64,000 nt of DNA. Source: an uncultured Eubacteriales bacterium. Its GTDB lineage: Bacteria; Bacillota; Clostridia; Oscillospirales; CAG-272. Numbering within the stretch: the first letter of the stretch is position 1; every line of letters begins with the position of its first letter. The DNA lies in assembly GCA_934432725.1 (NCBI GenBank), contig CAKRZE010000009.1, forward strand, positions 1 to 64,000, read 5' to 3'. This document shows, piece after piece, positions 42,986 through 51,917 of the stretch. The position numbers and the translations under genes are program-made. Under the pieces are notes generated by a model. That model had not been told where the DNA came from and made no database searches. It saw only the letters and a program-made list of their open reading frames with translations.

Positions 42986-44767
42986 TCAGAAGGTCAGCCC
43001 GTTTTCCTTTGCATGCTTTGCAAAGCGGAAAAACGTATACGGATCGGTAAATTCAATGTTGTATTCGCTGCCCTCCTCGCGCATCAGCCGCATGATGGCG
43101 TCATGAACTCCGGGAGAAACAAGAATCGTGCGGAACAGGAAAAAGCGCTTGTTTTTCGGCGCCGAGCGGATCGCATCCAGAGCCGCCCTTGCCGCGCGCA
43201 CAGGATCCGCGTTTTCCGCCGCAATATCGGAGCTGACCGGCATAAACACCGTTCTGTTTATGATCTTTGTGGGAAGCTGACGTCCCAGACTGAGATACCC
43301 GACACCGACATCGGCAAAACGGGACAGATCCCGCATTTCTTCTTCTGTCGTAAGCTCGTCTCCGTCAATGACAAAGCCTATGATATGATCGTCAAATTTC
43401 CGGAAATATTTCAGGTTGTGCTTCACAAATGCTTCTGCGCCGGAGGGCAGGTCCGAATGAACGCGCGGCGGGTACAAAAGCCGCGGATTATTATAGCCCG
43501 CCCCGGAATCTCCGGCAGCAAAGTAATCGTTCTGTGTGTAATTTTCGTAAATAAAGTCAAACGCCTGCGGAATCCGATCGGACAGGTTCGGATTAAAGCA
43601 CCACATCAGCGGGTTTTTGCCAAGCGCCGGATCGTGGTACCAGCGCGGAATAAACCGATAGGTCCACGCTGCCGCATCATAATCTCCGACATACAGCAGA
43701 ACATAGGTTTTCTGAGGATCAAAAACGGCATCCTCCTTCGGCTTTCTGTTTTCATAGTGATCGCGGAGCGGATACTTTGTATAAACCGATGCGTTTGCCA
43801 GACCGCAGTATCCGTAGGCATCCGCATCCTTGATGCAGTTATAGGCGGAAAGAACCTCGGTAAACCGCCACTCCGCATCAACGCCGCCGTGCTTTCCCTT
43901 GCCCTTGAAATCCGTATATTTCAGCTGCCACGGGTTGAAGCCGCAAACCGTGATCATTTCCTTGCCGTCCACGCGGTCATATGCATGCCGCAAAATTTCA
44001 CACATGGTGCGGTAATCGGTTCCGAGCGGCTGACCGGGATCATCGCACGGCACCTCATCGTCATAAGAAGAAACATCAAACACAAAGGCGCGCTTTGCAA
44101 TGGCATAGTCATGGTTATAGACAAAGGCATTTCCGAGGTCCGGGTAAAACGGTTCGTTCTCATCCCAGCTGATGGCATCGACCGTATAAAACAGCAGGGT
44201 TTTATTCGTCCGATCCATATATTTTTCCTTTGCCCAAAGGTAGGCATCGCATTTTGCGGATCCGCTTGAGGGACGGTCGGTATCCGGAATGATACCTTTT
44301 CCTGTAAATTTGCCGGCAAGGGACAGGCGAATTTCTGCGCCGGTCTGCCCAAGCAGCACGGAAAGCACAGAATCCTCCCGGTCGCTGTATCGAACAGGGA
44401 TCATGTCCTCTACGCCGCAGACCGTCGTTGCGACATTCATGGTAGCAGGAACCGCTTCGTCCCATACGACAAGCCCGCAGCGCCGGATCGTCTCCGCAAA
44501 CAGGGAAAGAAATTCCGCATAAGTCGAAATTTCACGCTGCTCCATCCCGCAAAGCAGCTTTCCCGGTCTTGTCATGTATTCCAGCCAGAACGAATCCTGC
44601 TCTTCCCACAAAAGATAGATCTGCGGTTTTTCGCGGTTCAGAATCCCCTGTACCGCCACAACTGTTTTCATGGCATCATATTGCAGCACCGTACGGTATT
44701 TATGCATGGAAGCATCCCCCACGGAATCCAGCAATTCTGCCGTTCGAATCAAATAAAGTGTCTGCAT
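42986..44767 (-). CDS. GxGYxYP-family protein, putative glycoside hydrolase
   Basis: This 593-residue soluble protein has no signal peptide. The sequence contains SGAGYNNPRLLYPP, which matches the GxGYxYP motif of that family except for Asn in place of the second Tyr. The N-terminal half (QIYLLWEEQDSFW) resembles the family's N-terminal domain. The family is annotated as a putative glycoside hydrolase from clostridia and Bacteroidetes; activity is not established. GGAGGATCAGGAGA precedes the ATG. It lies alone on the minus strand, with no sugar transporter nearby. Confidence 0.7.
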   Translation of the reverse strand: MQTLYLIRTAELLDSVGDASMHKYRTVLQYDAMKTVVAVQGILNREKPQIYLLWEEQDSFWLEYMTRPGKLLCGMEQREISTYAEFLSLFAETIRRCGLVVWDEAVPATMNVATTVCGVEDMIPVRYSDREDSVLSVLLGQTGAEIRLSLAGKFTGKGIIPDTDRPSSGSAKCDAYLWAKEKYMDRTNKTLLFYTVDAISWDENEPFYPDLGNAFVYNHDYAIAKRAFVFDVSSYDDEVPCDDPGQPLGTDYRTMCEILRHAYDRVDGKEMITVCGFNPWQLKYTDFKGKGKHGGVDAEWRFTEVLSAYNCIKDADAYGYCGLANASVYTKYPLRDHYENRKPKEDAVFDPQKTYVLLYVGDYDAAAWTYRFIPRWYHDPALGKNPLMWCFNPNLSDRIPQAFDFIYENYTQNDYFAAGDSGAGYNNPRLLYPPRVHSDLPSGAEAFVKHNLKYFRKFDDHIIGFVIDGDELTTEEEMRDLSRFADVGVGYLSLGRQLPTKIINRTVFMPVSSDIAAENADPVRAARAALDAIRSAPKNKRFFLFRTILVSPGVHDAIMRLMREEGSEYNIEFTDPYTFFRFAKHAKENGLTF

Positions 44768-45109
44768 TCTCCTGATCCTCCCCGCCTCTGCCGCAGCAGG
44801 GGCATTTTTTCACTTGTTTCTTTGAATTTGCAGCCGTTTTTTAGAAATAACATCATTTTTTCGGACAAGGAAGGGCTCAGCACACAAATGGAAGGAATTG
44901 CCCCTCCATCTTGCGGTCACCGCCCGTGCATCAGCAAAAGCGCCTTGTCCTGACCGTTTTTCGAAAAATCGGGCTGATATTGCAATCCGTCACAGGGCAG
45001 CTGCTGCCGCAAAATGCCGCTCCCTGCCTCGCAAGGGGCATCATCTCCTTCCGGCTCCGACATCGGAAATTCCGAAACGGTCTTTTGCCCGTGCAAACCG
45101 ATAGCATCC
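44768..45109. other. Intergenic stretch, no gene seen
   Basis: I find no gene and no consensus promoter for the GxGYxYP-family gene. The ORFs here are unsupported. Confidence 0.4.
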
Positions 45110-45151
45110 GAAAAAACGAAAACGGACTGCCGCACGCATTCCGCACGGCAG
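45110..45151 (-). terminator. Terminator after the SpoIID-like gene
   Basis: CTGCCGTGCG-gaatg-CGTGCGGCAG, with two G-T pairs, then TCCGTTTTCGTTTTTT on the minus strand. Confidence 0.75.
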
Positions 45152-45290
45152 CCCGGTGCCCTTTACCGCACACCTCCGCTTCACGGCTTGACAATCGTAA
45201 ATAGAAGCGCTTTGGCTGATCTCATTGCAGCAGAATCATTCTTTTTCTGCTGTCGCAGCCGGTTCAGCCCGAAAGCCCGGAGGCACAGCG

Positions 45291-47255
45291 TCATTGAAGC
45301 GAACCCAGCGGCTTGATTTCCGTTCCGCGGTAGTAGAAGCCGATGATTTCATCATACGTGTAACCCATTACCGCCAGATCGTAATATCCCCACTGACTGC
45401 TTCCGGCTCCGTGTCCCCATCCGGCTCCGTCAAAGACAAAGCTTCCTGCGGTGCCTTCCAGCGTCACATCCTCGGTCGAAACAATCACCGGCAGCTTGGA
45501 AAAGTCCAGAAGTCCGGATTTTTCCGTCAGAGGCAGTTTGGTCCCCGCTTCGGTCCTGCGATACGTATCAAATTTGAATACACCGCTTTCCGTCTGCACC
45601 CAAAGCGCAGAGGAGGCATCCAGCTGCTTCTTCCCTTCCGGGGTCATTGCAAAAAGCCCGGCATCGGAAAGCGCGGTCACACTGCCGGATTCCGCCTGCA
45701 TGGAAATCAGCCGGGGCACCTTGTCGCCCTGTCCCTGATCCGCATCGGATGCGGGATATCCCTGAAGAGAATACACAATCCTCTGAACCGTTTCTCCTGC
45801 TTTTCCCACAACAAAATTCGCGCTGTCCAGTCCGAATACGGTACGGATCTTATCGGTATTGCGCACCACGACCGTATTCCCGTTCGTATCGGTCACGGTA
45901 ACCTGCTTGACGTAAGCGGAGCCTTCGGAATACTGATCGACCGTCACGGAGACAACATCACCGGTCAGCCCGGTATAGCCCCTGTCCCGCAGTCTTTTTG
46001 CCAGCGCAGCGGGAGTGTATTCCTTTTTCCATACAGCATGGCTTCTTGTCGGGTCCTGCTTTTCCCACGGTGTCACCAACGCACCGAGATACGGATAGGA
46101 GGCGCCGCCCCAGACATCCGCAACATTGCTCCGGCTCCCGCCGTGCGAGGAACTGTAAAAGGTCTTTGCCACCGTCCCCTGATAGGTATTGATCAGCCCT
46201 GCGGTCGATGTCACCGCAAGAATGACATTTTCATTCACCCGGTTGATTCCGTGATAAACCTGACAGTTTGTTCCGTTATCCACATCGAACAGATACGATT
46301 TGTAATAATCCAGATAGGAGATAACAAACGTCCGGGCATCTACGGCAAATGCCCTCAGAGCCTCCTGCGGCCAGCTCGGGCTGACCTCATACGGAATGAC
46401 TCCCATGATATAGTTTTCAATCGGCACATAGTTGACGACCTCAACCTTATCCTCCCATCTTCTCAGGCGGAAGAATCCGTCAAAGCGGAAGTTGCCGAAG
46501 GTGGTATATGCGGTATCTCCGCCTTCCTGCAGCGGCGCCGCAGCAAAGTACGGATATGCCCCCGCAGCGTCATATTCCATCAGAATCCTGCCGCTTACGG
46601 TTTCCACCGCAGTCAGACCCGTTGCGGAGGGACCGACAACGGTCGATGCCGGATACTGCTCCTGACAGCGGGACAGAGCGGCAAGCGCCTCCTCCTCCGT
46701 TGCAAAGGAGCCCATACGAAGTGCATACTTCCCGCCGCTCACCGCCGGAAAGGCATATTCCCCCTCCGCCAGCGAAGCGCTGACATCGGCAAGCGTTTCA
46801 AACACTCCGGCATCCTCCGACAGAGTCAGCTGCACATGATATGCTCCCACCAGCACATCCGAGGATGCTTTGATGTATGTACCGCCGAGCTTTTTCATAT
46901 TGGCATCGCAGAGCACGGAAACTGCGGCATCGGATACCCGGAACAGAGGGACGAAGGTCCTGTCCTCTCCGACCGTTCCGAACTGAAAACCGTAATCCGC
47001 CTTCAGCGCAGCACTTTGCGCGGCGCCTGTTCCAAAGGAAAGTCCGACCCGTATCGTCATATCCGATGCCTTGGACGCTTCGGCTGTCGGAACGACCGGC
47101 TCAGCCGCCTTCTTATGCAGCGCAAAGTAGAGCGCCATGTAAACCGAGCCGAGCACCGTCATCACAACGATCACCCATATCACGGCACGCATCAGAAAGC
47201 GTTTGATATCCCTTGTTTTTCTGGTTTTTCTCTTCTCAGGCAATGGTATATTCAC
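45291..47255 (-). CDS. SpoIID/LytB-domain protein with SPOR-like repeat
   Basis: This 654-residue protein has a cytoplasmic basic start, one transmembrane helix (VIWVIVVMTVLGSVYMALYFAL), then a large outside part. Residues about 175-215 (YALRMGSFATEEEALAALSRCQ) look like a SPOR peptidoglycan-binding repeat. The middle has the SpoIID core: VPIENYIMGVIPYEVSPSWPQEALRAFAVDARTFV, YSSSHGGSRSN and GAGWGHGAGSSQWG near the end. SpoIID-type enzymes cut denuded glycan strands. It is longer than SpoIID of B. subtilis. It overlaps the end of the next gene upstream by 20 bases. Confidence 0.88.
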   Translation of the reverse strand: MNIPLPEKRKTRKTRDIKRFLMRAVIWVIVVMTVLGSVYMALYFALHKKAAEPVVPTAEASKASDMTIRVGLSFGTGAAQSAALKADYGFQFGTVGEDRTFVPLFRVSDAAVSVLCDANMKKLGGTYIKASSDVLVGAYHVQLTLSEDAGVFETLADVSASLAEGEYAFPAVSGGKYALRMGSFATEEEALAALSRCQEQYPASTVVGPSATGLTAVETVSGRILMEYDAAGAYPYFAAAPLQEGGDTAYTTFGNFRFDGFFRLRRWEDKVEVVNYVPIENYIMGVIPYEVSPSWPQEALRAFAVDARTFVISYLDYYKSYLFDVDNGTNCQVYHGINRVNENVILAVTSTAGLINTYQGTVAKTFYSSSHGGSRSNVADVWGGASYPYLGALVTPWEKQDPTRSHAVWKKEYTPAALAKRLRDRGYTGLTGDVVSVTVDQYSEGSAYVKQVTVTDTNGNTVVVRNTDKIRTVFGLDSANFVVGKAGETVQRIVYSLQGYPASDADQGQGDKVPRLISMQAESGSVTALSDAGLFAMTPEGKKQLDASSALWVQTESGVFKFDTYRRTEAGTKLPLTEKSGLLDFSKLPVIVSTEDVTLEGTAGSFVFDGAGWGHGAGSSQWGYYDLAVMGYTYDEIIGFYYRGTEIKPLGSLQ

Positions 47256-47721
47256 CCCTGATCATTATATACACATATTCGCTTGTCACCTCAAAGCCGC
47301 GTCCGTCTGCTCTGGGGATCACGATATAGTGGTTGCACGGGAAGCCCTCTCCGTTCAGAACACGGTTTGCCCCCGTCACATCGTTCAGTCCGACGCCGTT
47401 TGACACGTTGCCCTGATCCGTAATAATCACGCTGACCTCTCCGCAGGTCATGATCAGTTCGCAGGACGACTTTGCCATCAGCTTCTGCCCTTTTTCCAGA
47501 TACACTACGGTATATCCGGTGCTTGCGGCAGGAAGCTGCGGCTGCTCATTCACTGCCTTCAAAACTTCATCCACGATCTCCTTCTTCAGCGTTGTCCTTG
47601 CATAGCTGAGGGTGATCAGCGGATCATTCTCCGTATTGTATACGCTGTCCGCCGATATGAGAAGCGTCATTGCGACAAGCAGCAATGCAAAACAGGATAT
47701 CATCTTTTTCAAACGATTCAT
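47236..47721 (-). CDS. Small secreted protein of unknown function
   Basis: This encodes 161 residues with a signal peptide (MNRLKKMISCFALLLVAMTLLISADS), then a soluble domain with YTVVYLEKGQKLMAKSSCELIMTCGEVSVI and a conserved-looking GLNDVTGANRVLNGEGFPCNHYIVIPRADGRGF, which looks like a carbohydrate- or peptide-recognition surface, but I cannot name the family. AGGAGG-like GGGAGGA lies nine bases before ATG at 47721. It is co-transcribed with the SpoIID-like gene. Confidence 0.72.
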   Translation of the reverse strand: MNRLKKMISCFALLLVAMTLLISADSVYNTENDPLITLSYARTTLKKEIVDEVLKAVNEQPQLPAASTGYTVVYLEKGQKLMAKSSCELIMTCGEVSVIITDQGNVSNGVGLNDVTGANRVLNGEGFPCNHYIVIPRADGRGFEVTSEYVYIMIRGEYTIA

Positions 47722-47747
47722 CGTGCAGATTCCTCCCAAAGGTATTT

Positions 47748-47775
47748 TCTATATCATACCATATTTATTCGTCAA
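47748..47775 (-). promoter_or_regulatory. Promoter of the secreted protein-SpoIID pair
   Basis: On the minus strand, TTGACG (47770-47775) and TATAGA (47748-47753) with a 16-base spacer, 27 bases before the start codon. Confidence 0.5.
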
Positions 47776-47831
47776 ATTCAATCAAAAATCGCATTTTTTA
47801 CACTTATAACAAATTTCCAGCCGTTTTTTTG

Positions 47832-50033
47832 TCACATTGGCAATCCGGCAGCCGGAATTTTGCTCTTGCGGTAGCGTTTTCCGTCCACGCTTCCGTCATC
47901 GCGGTACAGCTCTGCACGAAGCAGCTTCTGCTTCGGCTTAAGCGCAAACACCGCATTGCCCTGTGATGTGCGCGTGCTCATCACGGGAATCAGAGAAGAA
48001 GATACAATCAGCGCTCTTCCGGCGTCCGATACCATCAGGATATCCATCGGTTCCGTCTCGTAAAACGCCCCGACCGGTCTGCTCGCGGCGGAATATGCAC
48101 CGGACAGCTTTCTGCGGTTTCCCTTGGTCTCATATGCCCTGACCGGCACACGGACGCCCTTGCCGTTTTCGAACAAAAACACCATCTGTTCGTTTTCCCG
48201 GTATTCCTTCAGACAAACCATGGTCAGGACCCGTTCGTTTTCGTCAAAGCCGAGCCGTGCGGGCACATAATCTCCGAGCGCGGCAGCCTTGGTGGTATCA
48301 AAATCCGCGACCTTTGCCTTGTATGCCTGTGCCTGATCCGAGAAAAAGATCAGCTCATCCGTATTTTCCGCATCGCACATCAGAAGGATTTCGTCCCCCT
48401 CCTTCAGCTTCTGCTCGTCATTGCCGCGCAGGGACAAAAGCGTAATCTTTTTGAAATACCCTTCCCTTGTCAGAACCAGACGGCAGTTATAATTCTCCGT
48501 ATGGTTCTCCTCACGGTATACCTCAACCTCCTCCGCCGGGATCAGCTGCGTCTGGCGCGGCTTTCCGTATTTATTGCGGATCTCCTTCAGCTGGCGCCCG
48601 ATCAGGTTTTTCAGCCGCAGCTCGCTTCCGACCGTCTGCTTCAGGTCATCGATCTCCTCCTGCAATGCGTTGATCTCGTTGACGCGGTTTATGATATATT
48701 CCCGGTTCAGATTGCGCAGCCGTATCTCCGCGATGAATTCCGCCTGCACCTGATCCAGATCAAAGCCGCTCATCAGGTTTGGCACCACATCCTTTTCACG
48801 TGCCGTTTCGCGGATGATTTTGATCGCCTTGTCGATATCAAGCAGAATTCTCCCCAGACCGCGCAGCAGGTGAAGCTTTTCTTCTTTTTTCCGAAGCTCA
48901 AAGGTCAATTCCCTCCGCAGGCATCCCACCCGGAAGCGAATCCACTCCAGAAGAATTCCGGACACACCGAGCTGCTGCGGCGTCTTATCGATCAGAACAT
49001 TGAAATTGCAGGCAAACGTATCCTCCAGAGGCGTCAGCTTAAACAGCTTTGTCATCAGCTTATCCGGATCGACACCCCGATGCAGATCAATCGTCAGCTT
49101 GAAGCCGCTCAGCCCGATCTCATCCCGGAAATCCGAAATCTCCTTCAGCTTCCCATCCTTGACCAGCTGAGAAATCGACTTGATGATCGCTTCAATGGTC
49201 GTAGAATACGGAATTTGCAGAATATCGATGCAGTTCTGCTTCTTATCATAGGTATAACGGGAGCGGAGCCGGACGCTGCCGCGTCCCGTTTCATACAGAT
49301 TCTTCATCTCCGCACGGTCGTAGATCAGGCTTCCGCCGCCGGAAAAATCAGGAGCCCTGATAATATCCAGCATGCGGTCCGTCCCGGTCTGCGGGTTTTT
49401 CAGAAGCTGAATGGTTCCGTCGCAGATCTCAGCCAGATTAAAGGAGCAGATAGATGAAGTCATACCGACCGCAACGCCGATATTCGGATTGACCAGAATA
49501 TTCGGAAAGGATGTCGGCAAAAGAGACGGCTCCTGCATGGTGTTGTCATAGTTCGGAACGAAGTCAACCGCATCCCGGTCGATCCCCCCGAAGATCTCCT
49601 CGCAGAGCTTGTCCAGCTTTGCCTCCGTATACCGGGAGGCGGCATACGCCATATCCGTGCTGTAATGCTTTCCGAAGCTCCCCTTGGAATCCACAAGCGG
49701 ATGAAGCAGCGTCTCGTTTCCCTTGGTCAGACGCACCAGCGTTTCGTAAATCGCGGCGTCTCCGTGCGGGTTCAGGCGCATGGTCTGTCCGACGATGTTT
49801 GCACTCTTGGTGCGCTGTCCCTTCATCAGGTTCATGGTATACATGGTATACAGCAGCTTCCGGTGTGCGGGCTTGAAGCCGTCAATCTCCGGAATTGCCC
49901 GGGAAATGATGACACTCATCGCATAAGGCATAAAATTTGTCTCGATCGTATCCGTAATCGGCTGATCCAGTATCGCCGCGTGCTCACCCGAATAATTCCG
50001 ATCCGCCTGCGGTTCCCGTCTGTTTCTTGGCAT
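47832..50033 (-). CDS. parC: DNA topoisomerase IV subunit A (GyrA/ParC family)
   Basis: This 733-residue protein has the type IIA cleavage core: YAMSVIISRAIPEIDGFKPAHRK, then GDAAIYETLVRL and the catalytic Tyr135 in AASRYTE. A coiled-coil tower follows. The C-terminal ~230 residues are shorter and more diverged than a gyrase wrapping domain and lack a clear GyrA box, so topo IV is favoured. The quinolone-binding positions are Ala93 and Glu97 instead of Ser and Asp/Glu. No B subunit gene is adjacent. Confidence 0.85.
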   Translation of the reverse strand: MPRNRREPQADRNYSGEHAAILDQPITDTIETNFMPYAMSVIISRAIPEIDGFKPAHRKLLYTMYTMNLMKGQRTKSANIVGQTMRLNPHGDAAIYETLVRLTKGNETLLHPLVDSKGSFGKHYSTDMAYAASRYTEAKLDKLCEEIFGGIDRDAVDFVPNYDNTMQEPSLLPTSFPNILVNPNIGVAVGMTSSICSFNLAEICDGTIQLLKNPQTGTDRMLDIIRAPDFSGGGSLIYDRAEMKNLYETGRGSVRLRSRYTYDKKQNCIDILQIPYSTTIEAIIKSISQLVKDGKLKEISDFRDEIGLSGFKLTIDLHRGVDPDKLMTKLFKLTPLEDTFACNFNVLIDKTPQQLGVSGILLEWIRFRVGCLRRELTFELRKKEEKLHLLRGLGRILLDIDKAIKIIRETAREKDVVPNLMSGFDLDQVQAEFIAEIRLRNLNREYIINRVNEINALQEEIDDLKQTVGSELRLKNLIGRQLKEIRNKYGKPRQTQLIPAEEVEVYREENHTENYNCRLVLTREGYFKKITLLSLRGNDEQKLKEGDEILLMCDAENTDELIFFSDQAQAYKAKVADFDTTKAAALGDYVPARLGFDENERVLTMVCLKEYRENEQMVFLFENGKGVRVPVRAYETKGNRRKLSGAYSAASRPVGAFYETEPMDILMVSDAGRALIVSSSLIPVMSTRTSQGNAVFALKPKQKLLRAELYRDDGSVDGKRYRKSKIPAAGLPM

Positions 50034-50436
50034 ATGGCATCATCTTCCCTTGGAACGCAAGGGAATCCTTTCCTTAAAATTCAATCCGAAGCTCAGCGGC
50101 GCAGCATTCCCTTCCGGAACTCCGCTCCCGCGCGGCAGACGCCTCCCGTCCGGCAGTAACCGAGCCCTCTGCGTGCACCTGAAAACCGAGGAATTCCGTC
50201 TCCGCAGTATCCGGAAAATCCGCCGAAATCTCCCCCGCGCAAACAGCCGTGCAGACAGCAAAGCCTTTGCCGCCATCGCCGCCTCAGCTCCGCATGCATC
50301 AGGCAAGGTCTCACGTCCGGCATGCGCCGAGCCTTATTCTTCAAAGCCCTGCGGGCAGGACCGGTCCCCTGCCTGCATCGCGTCTCCCCGGCACGCTTTG
50401 CCGCCGAAGCCAACGGAAGGGAGGGCGCCTCCCGCA
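50034..50436. other. Intergenic stretch, no gene seen
   Basis: No gene or clear promoter was recognised between topoisomerase subunit A and sua5. The ORFs here lack homology. Confidence 0.4.
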
Positions 50437-51465
50437 TCAGAGCTGCCTGACCGTGTACCCGGACGCCTTAATCAGCCGGTTGAATACCGCCAGTCCGATT
50501 CCGCTCCGGTCCGGCATTCTGGCATAAATCACTTCCACGCCGCTGCCGTCAAAGCGGCGCAGACATTCAAACAGCCGCCTTGCATGCTCTTCGCCGTCTG
50601 TCCTTGCACCGATCGACTGCACCTGCGAAAAGCCGGAAAGCCTGTCCATATCCTCATCAAAGCAGAGAACGCCGCACGCCTCTCCCGATTCCCGTTTCTC
50701 CGTCACATACCGGTAAAATGCCTCGTCCGCCCCGTCCAGTATCACAAGCGGGGCATCCGGCGCATAGTGCCGGTACATCATCCCCGGAGCAAGCGGTCTG
50801 GTTCCCTCCCGAAGCTTTTCGGTGACACAGCGGTCCACATAGATATCCGGAGATATTTCCCGCAGCATTTCCAAAGTAATTCCGCCCGGGCGGAGCAGGG
50901 ATATCTTCCCATCATCAATCTTTACAATCGTGGATTCCACTCCGACCGTGCAGGGTCCGCCGTCGATCAGAACATCCGCCCTGCCGTCCAGATCGCGCTC
51001 AATGTGGCAAAACTCCGTCGGGCTCGGCTTTCCGGACAGATTGGCGGACGGAGCCGCAATCGGAACCCCGGACAGCCGGATCAGCTCATGCGCCACCGGA
51101 TTGGAAGGAATCCTGATCCCGACCGTCTCCAGTCCGCCCGTCACGGTGTACGGAATGCAGTCCCGCTTCGGCAGGATCATCGTCAGAGGTCCGGGGCAAA
51201 ACGCATCGGCAAGACGCCGGAACAGCTCGTTTGTCCTGCAATACCGCTCCGCCTCCGAAGCATCGGCAAGATGTACGATCAGCGGATTGTCGCTCGGTCT
51301 TCCCTTTGCCGCATATATTTTCTTTGCCGCATTTTCATCCAAAGCATCCGCGCCCAGCCCGTACACAGTTTCGGTCGGAAACGCGACAAGCCCGCCTCTC
51401 CGTATGACCTCCGCTGCCTGCGCAAGGCTTTCGGCATCCGGATGCCTGATTTTTATTGTATTCAT
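50437..51465 (-). CDS. ywlC: Threonylcarbamoyl-AMP synthase (Sua5/YwlC)
   Basis: This 342-residue enzyme makes threonylcarbamoyl-AMP for the t6A modification of ANN-reading tRNAs. The YrdC domain has GGLVAFPTETVYGLGADA, KGRPSDNPLIVH and PGPLTMIL, followed by APSANLSGKPSPT. The C-terminal Sua5 domain begins near PLAPGMMYRHYAPDAPL, which makes it the long Sua5 form. ATG at 51465 has a weak ribosome-binding site. It lies near prfA, as in many Firmicutes, but prmC is missing between them. Confidence 0.93.
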   Translation of the reverse strand: MNTIKIRHPDAESLAQAAEVIRRGGLVAFPTETVYGLGADALDENAAKKIYAAKGRPSDNPLIVHLADASEAERYCRTNELFRRLADAFCPGPLTMILPKRDCIPYTVTGGLETVGIRIPSNPVAHELIRLSGVPIAAPSANLSGKPSPTEFCHIERDLDGRADVLIDGGPCTVGVESTIVKIDDGKISLLRPGGITLEMLREISPDIYVDRCVTEKLREGTRPLAPGMMYRHYAPDAPLVILDGADEAFYRYVTEKRESGEACGVLCFDEDMDRLSGFSQVQSIGARTDGEEHARRLFECLRRFDGSGVEVIYARMPDRSGIGLAVFNRLIKASGYTVRQL

Positions 51466-51917
51466 TGATTCATCACAGCTTTCGTCCGAGCGAAAGCATC
51501 CTTTCTCTGCCTGCGGGTTCGGAAGCGGTGCCAAAGCCCGCCGCCTCCCGCAGGGAAGCACACATAAGCCCTCCCACACGGTTCCGTTTCCCATTCACCC
51601 CGGCACTCCGGCAGTGAAAAATCCAGCGCATCCGGTCTGCCGAAGAAGTCCGAACAGAAGAACGCAGGGGCGGCTGCCGCCCGGAACGCTCCTTTTTGGA
51701 GGAACCGCAACCGCGCCGCAGCTTCTCCCGGCGTCCCGGAAGCACATTGCAAAAGCCAAAGCGCAACGCGGTCAGACCAACGCAGACCGCCGCACCGCCC
51801 TTCGATATCCGGACATTCAGACAGCCGTCCGGCAGGCTCCCGGCAAAGCAGCCGTACAAAAGCCGCACAGAACCATACCCGCCCGGGCAGCCCATCAGAG
51901 AATGCCGCAGGAGAAAA
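51466..51917. other. Intergenic gap between sua5 and prfA
   Basis: No gene is supported. The ORFs here are rich in Arg, Gly and Ser and show no methyltransferase motif. Confidence 0.4.
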
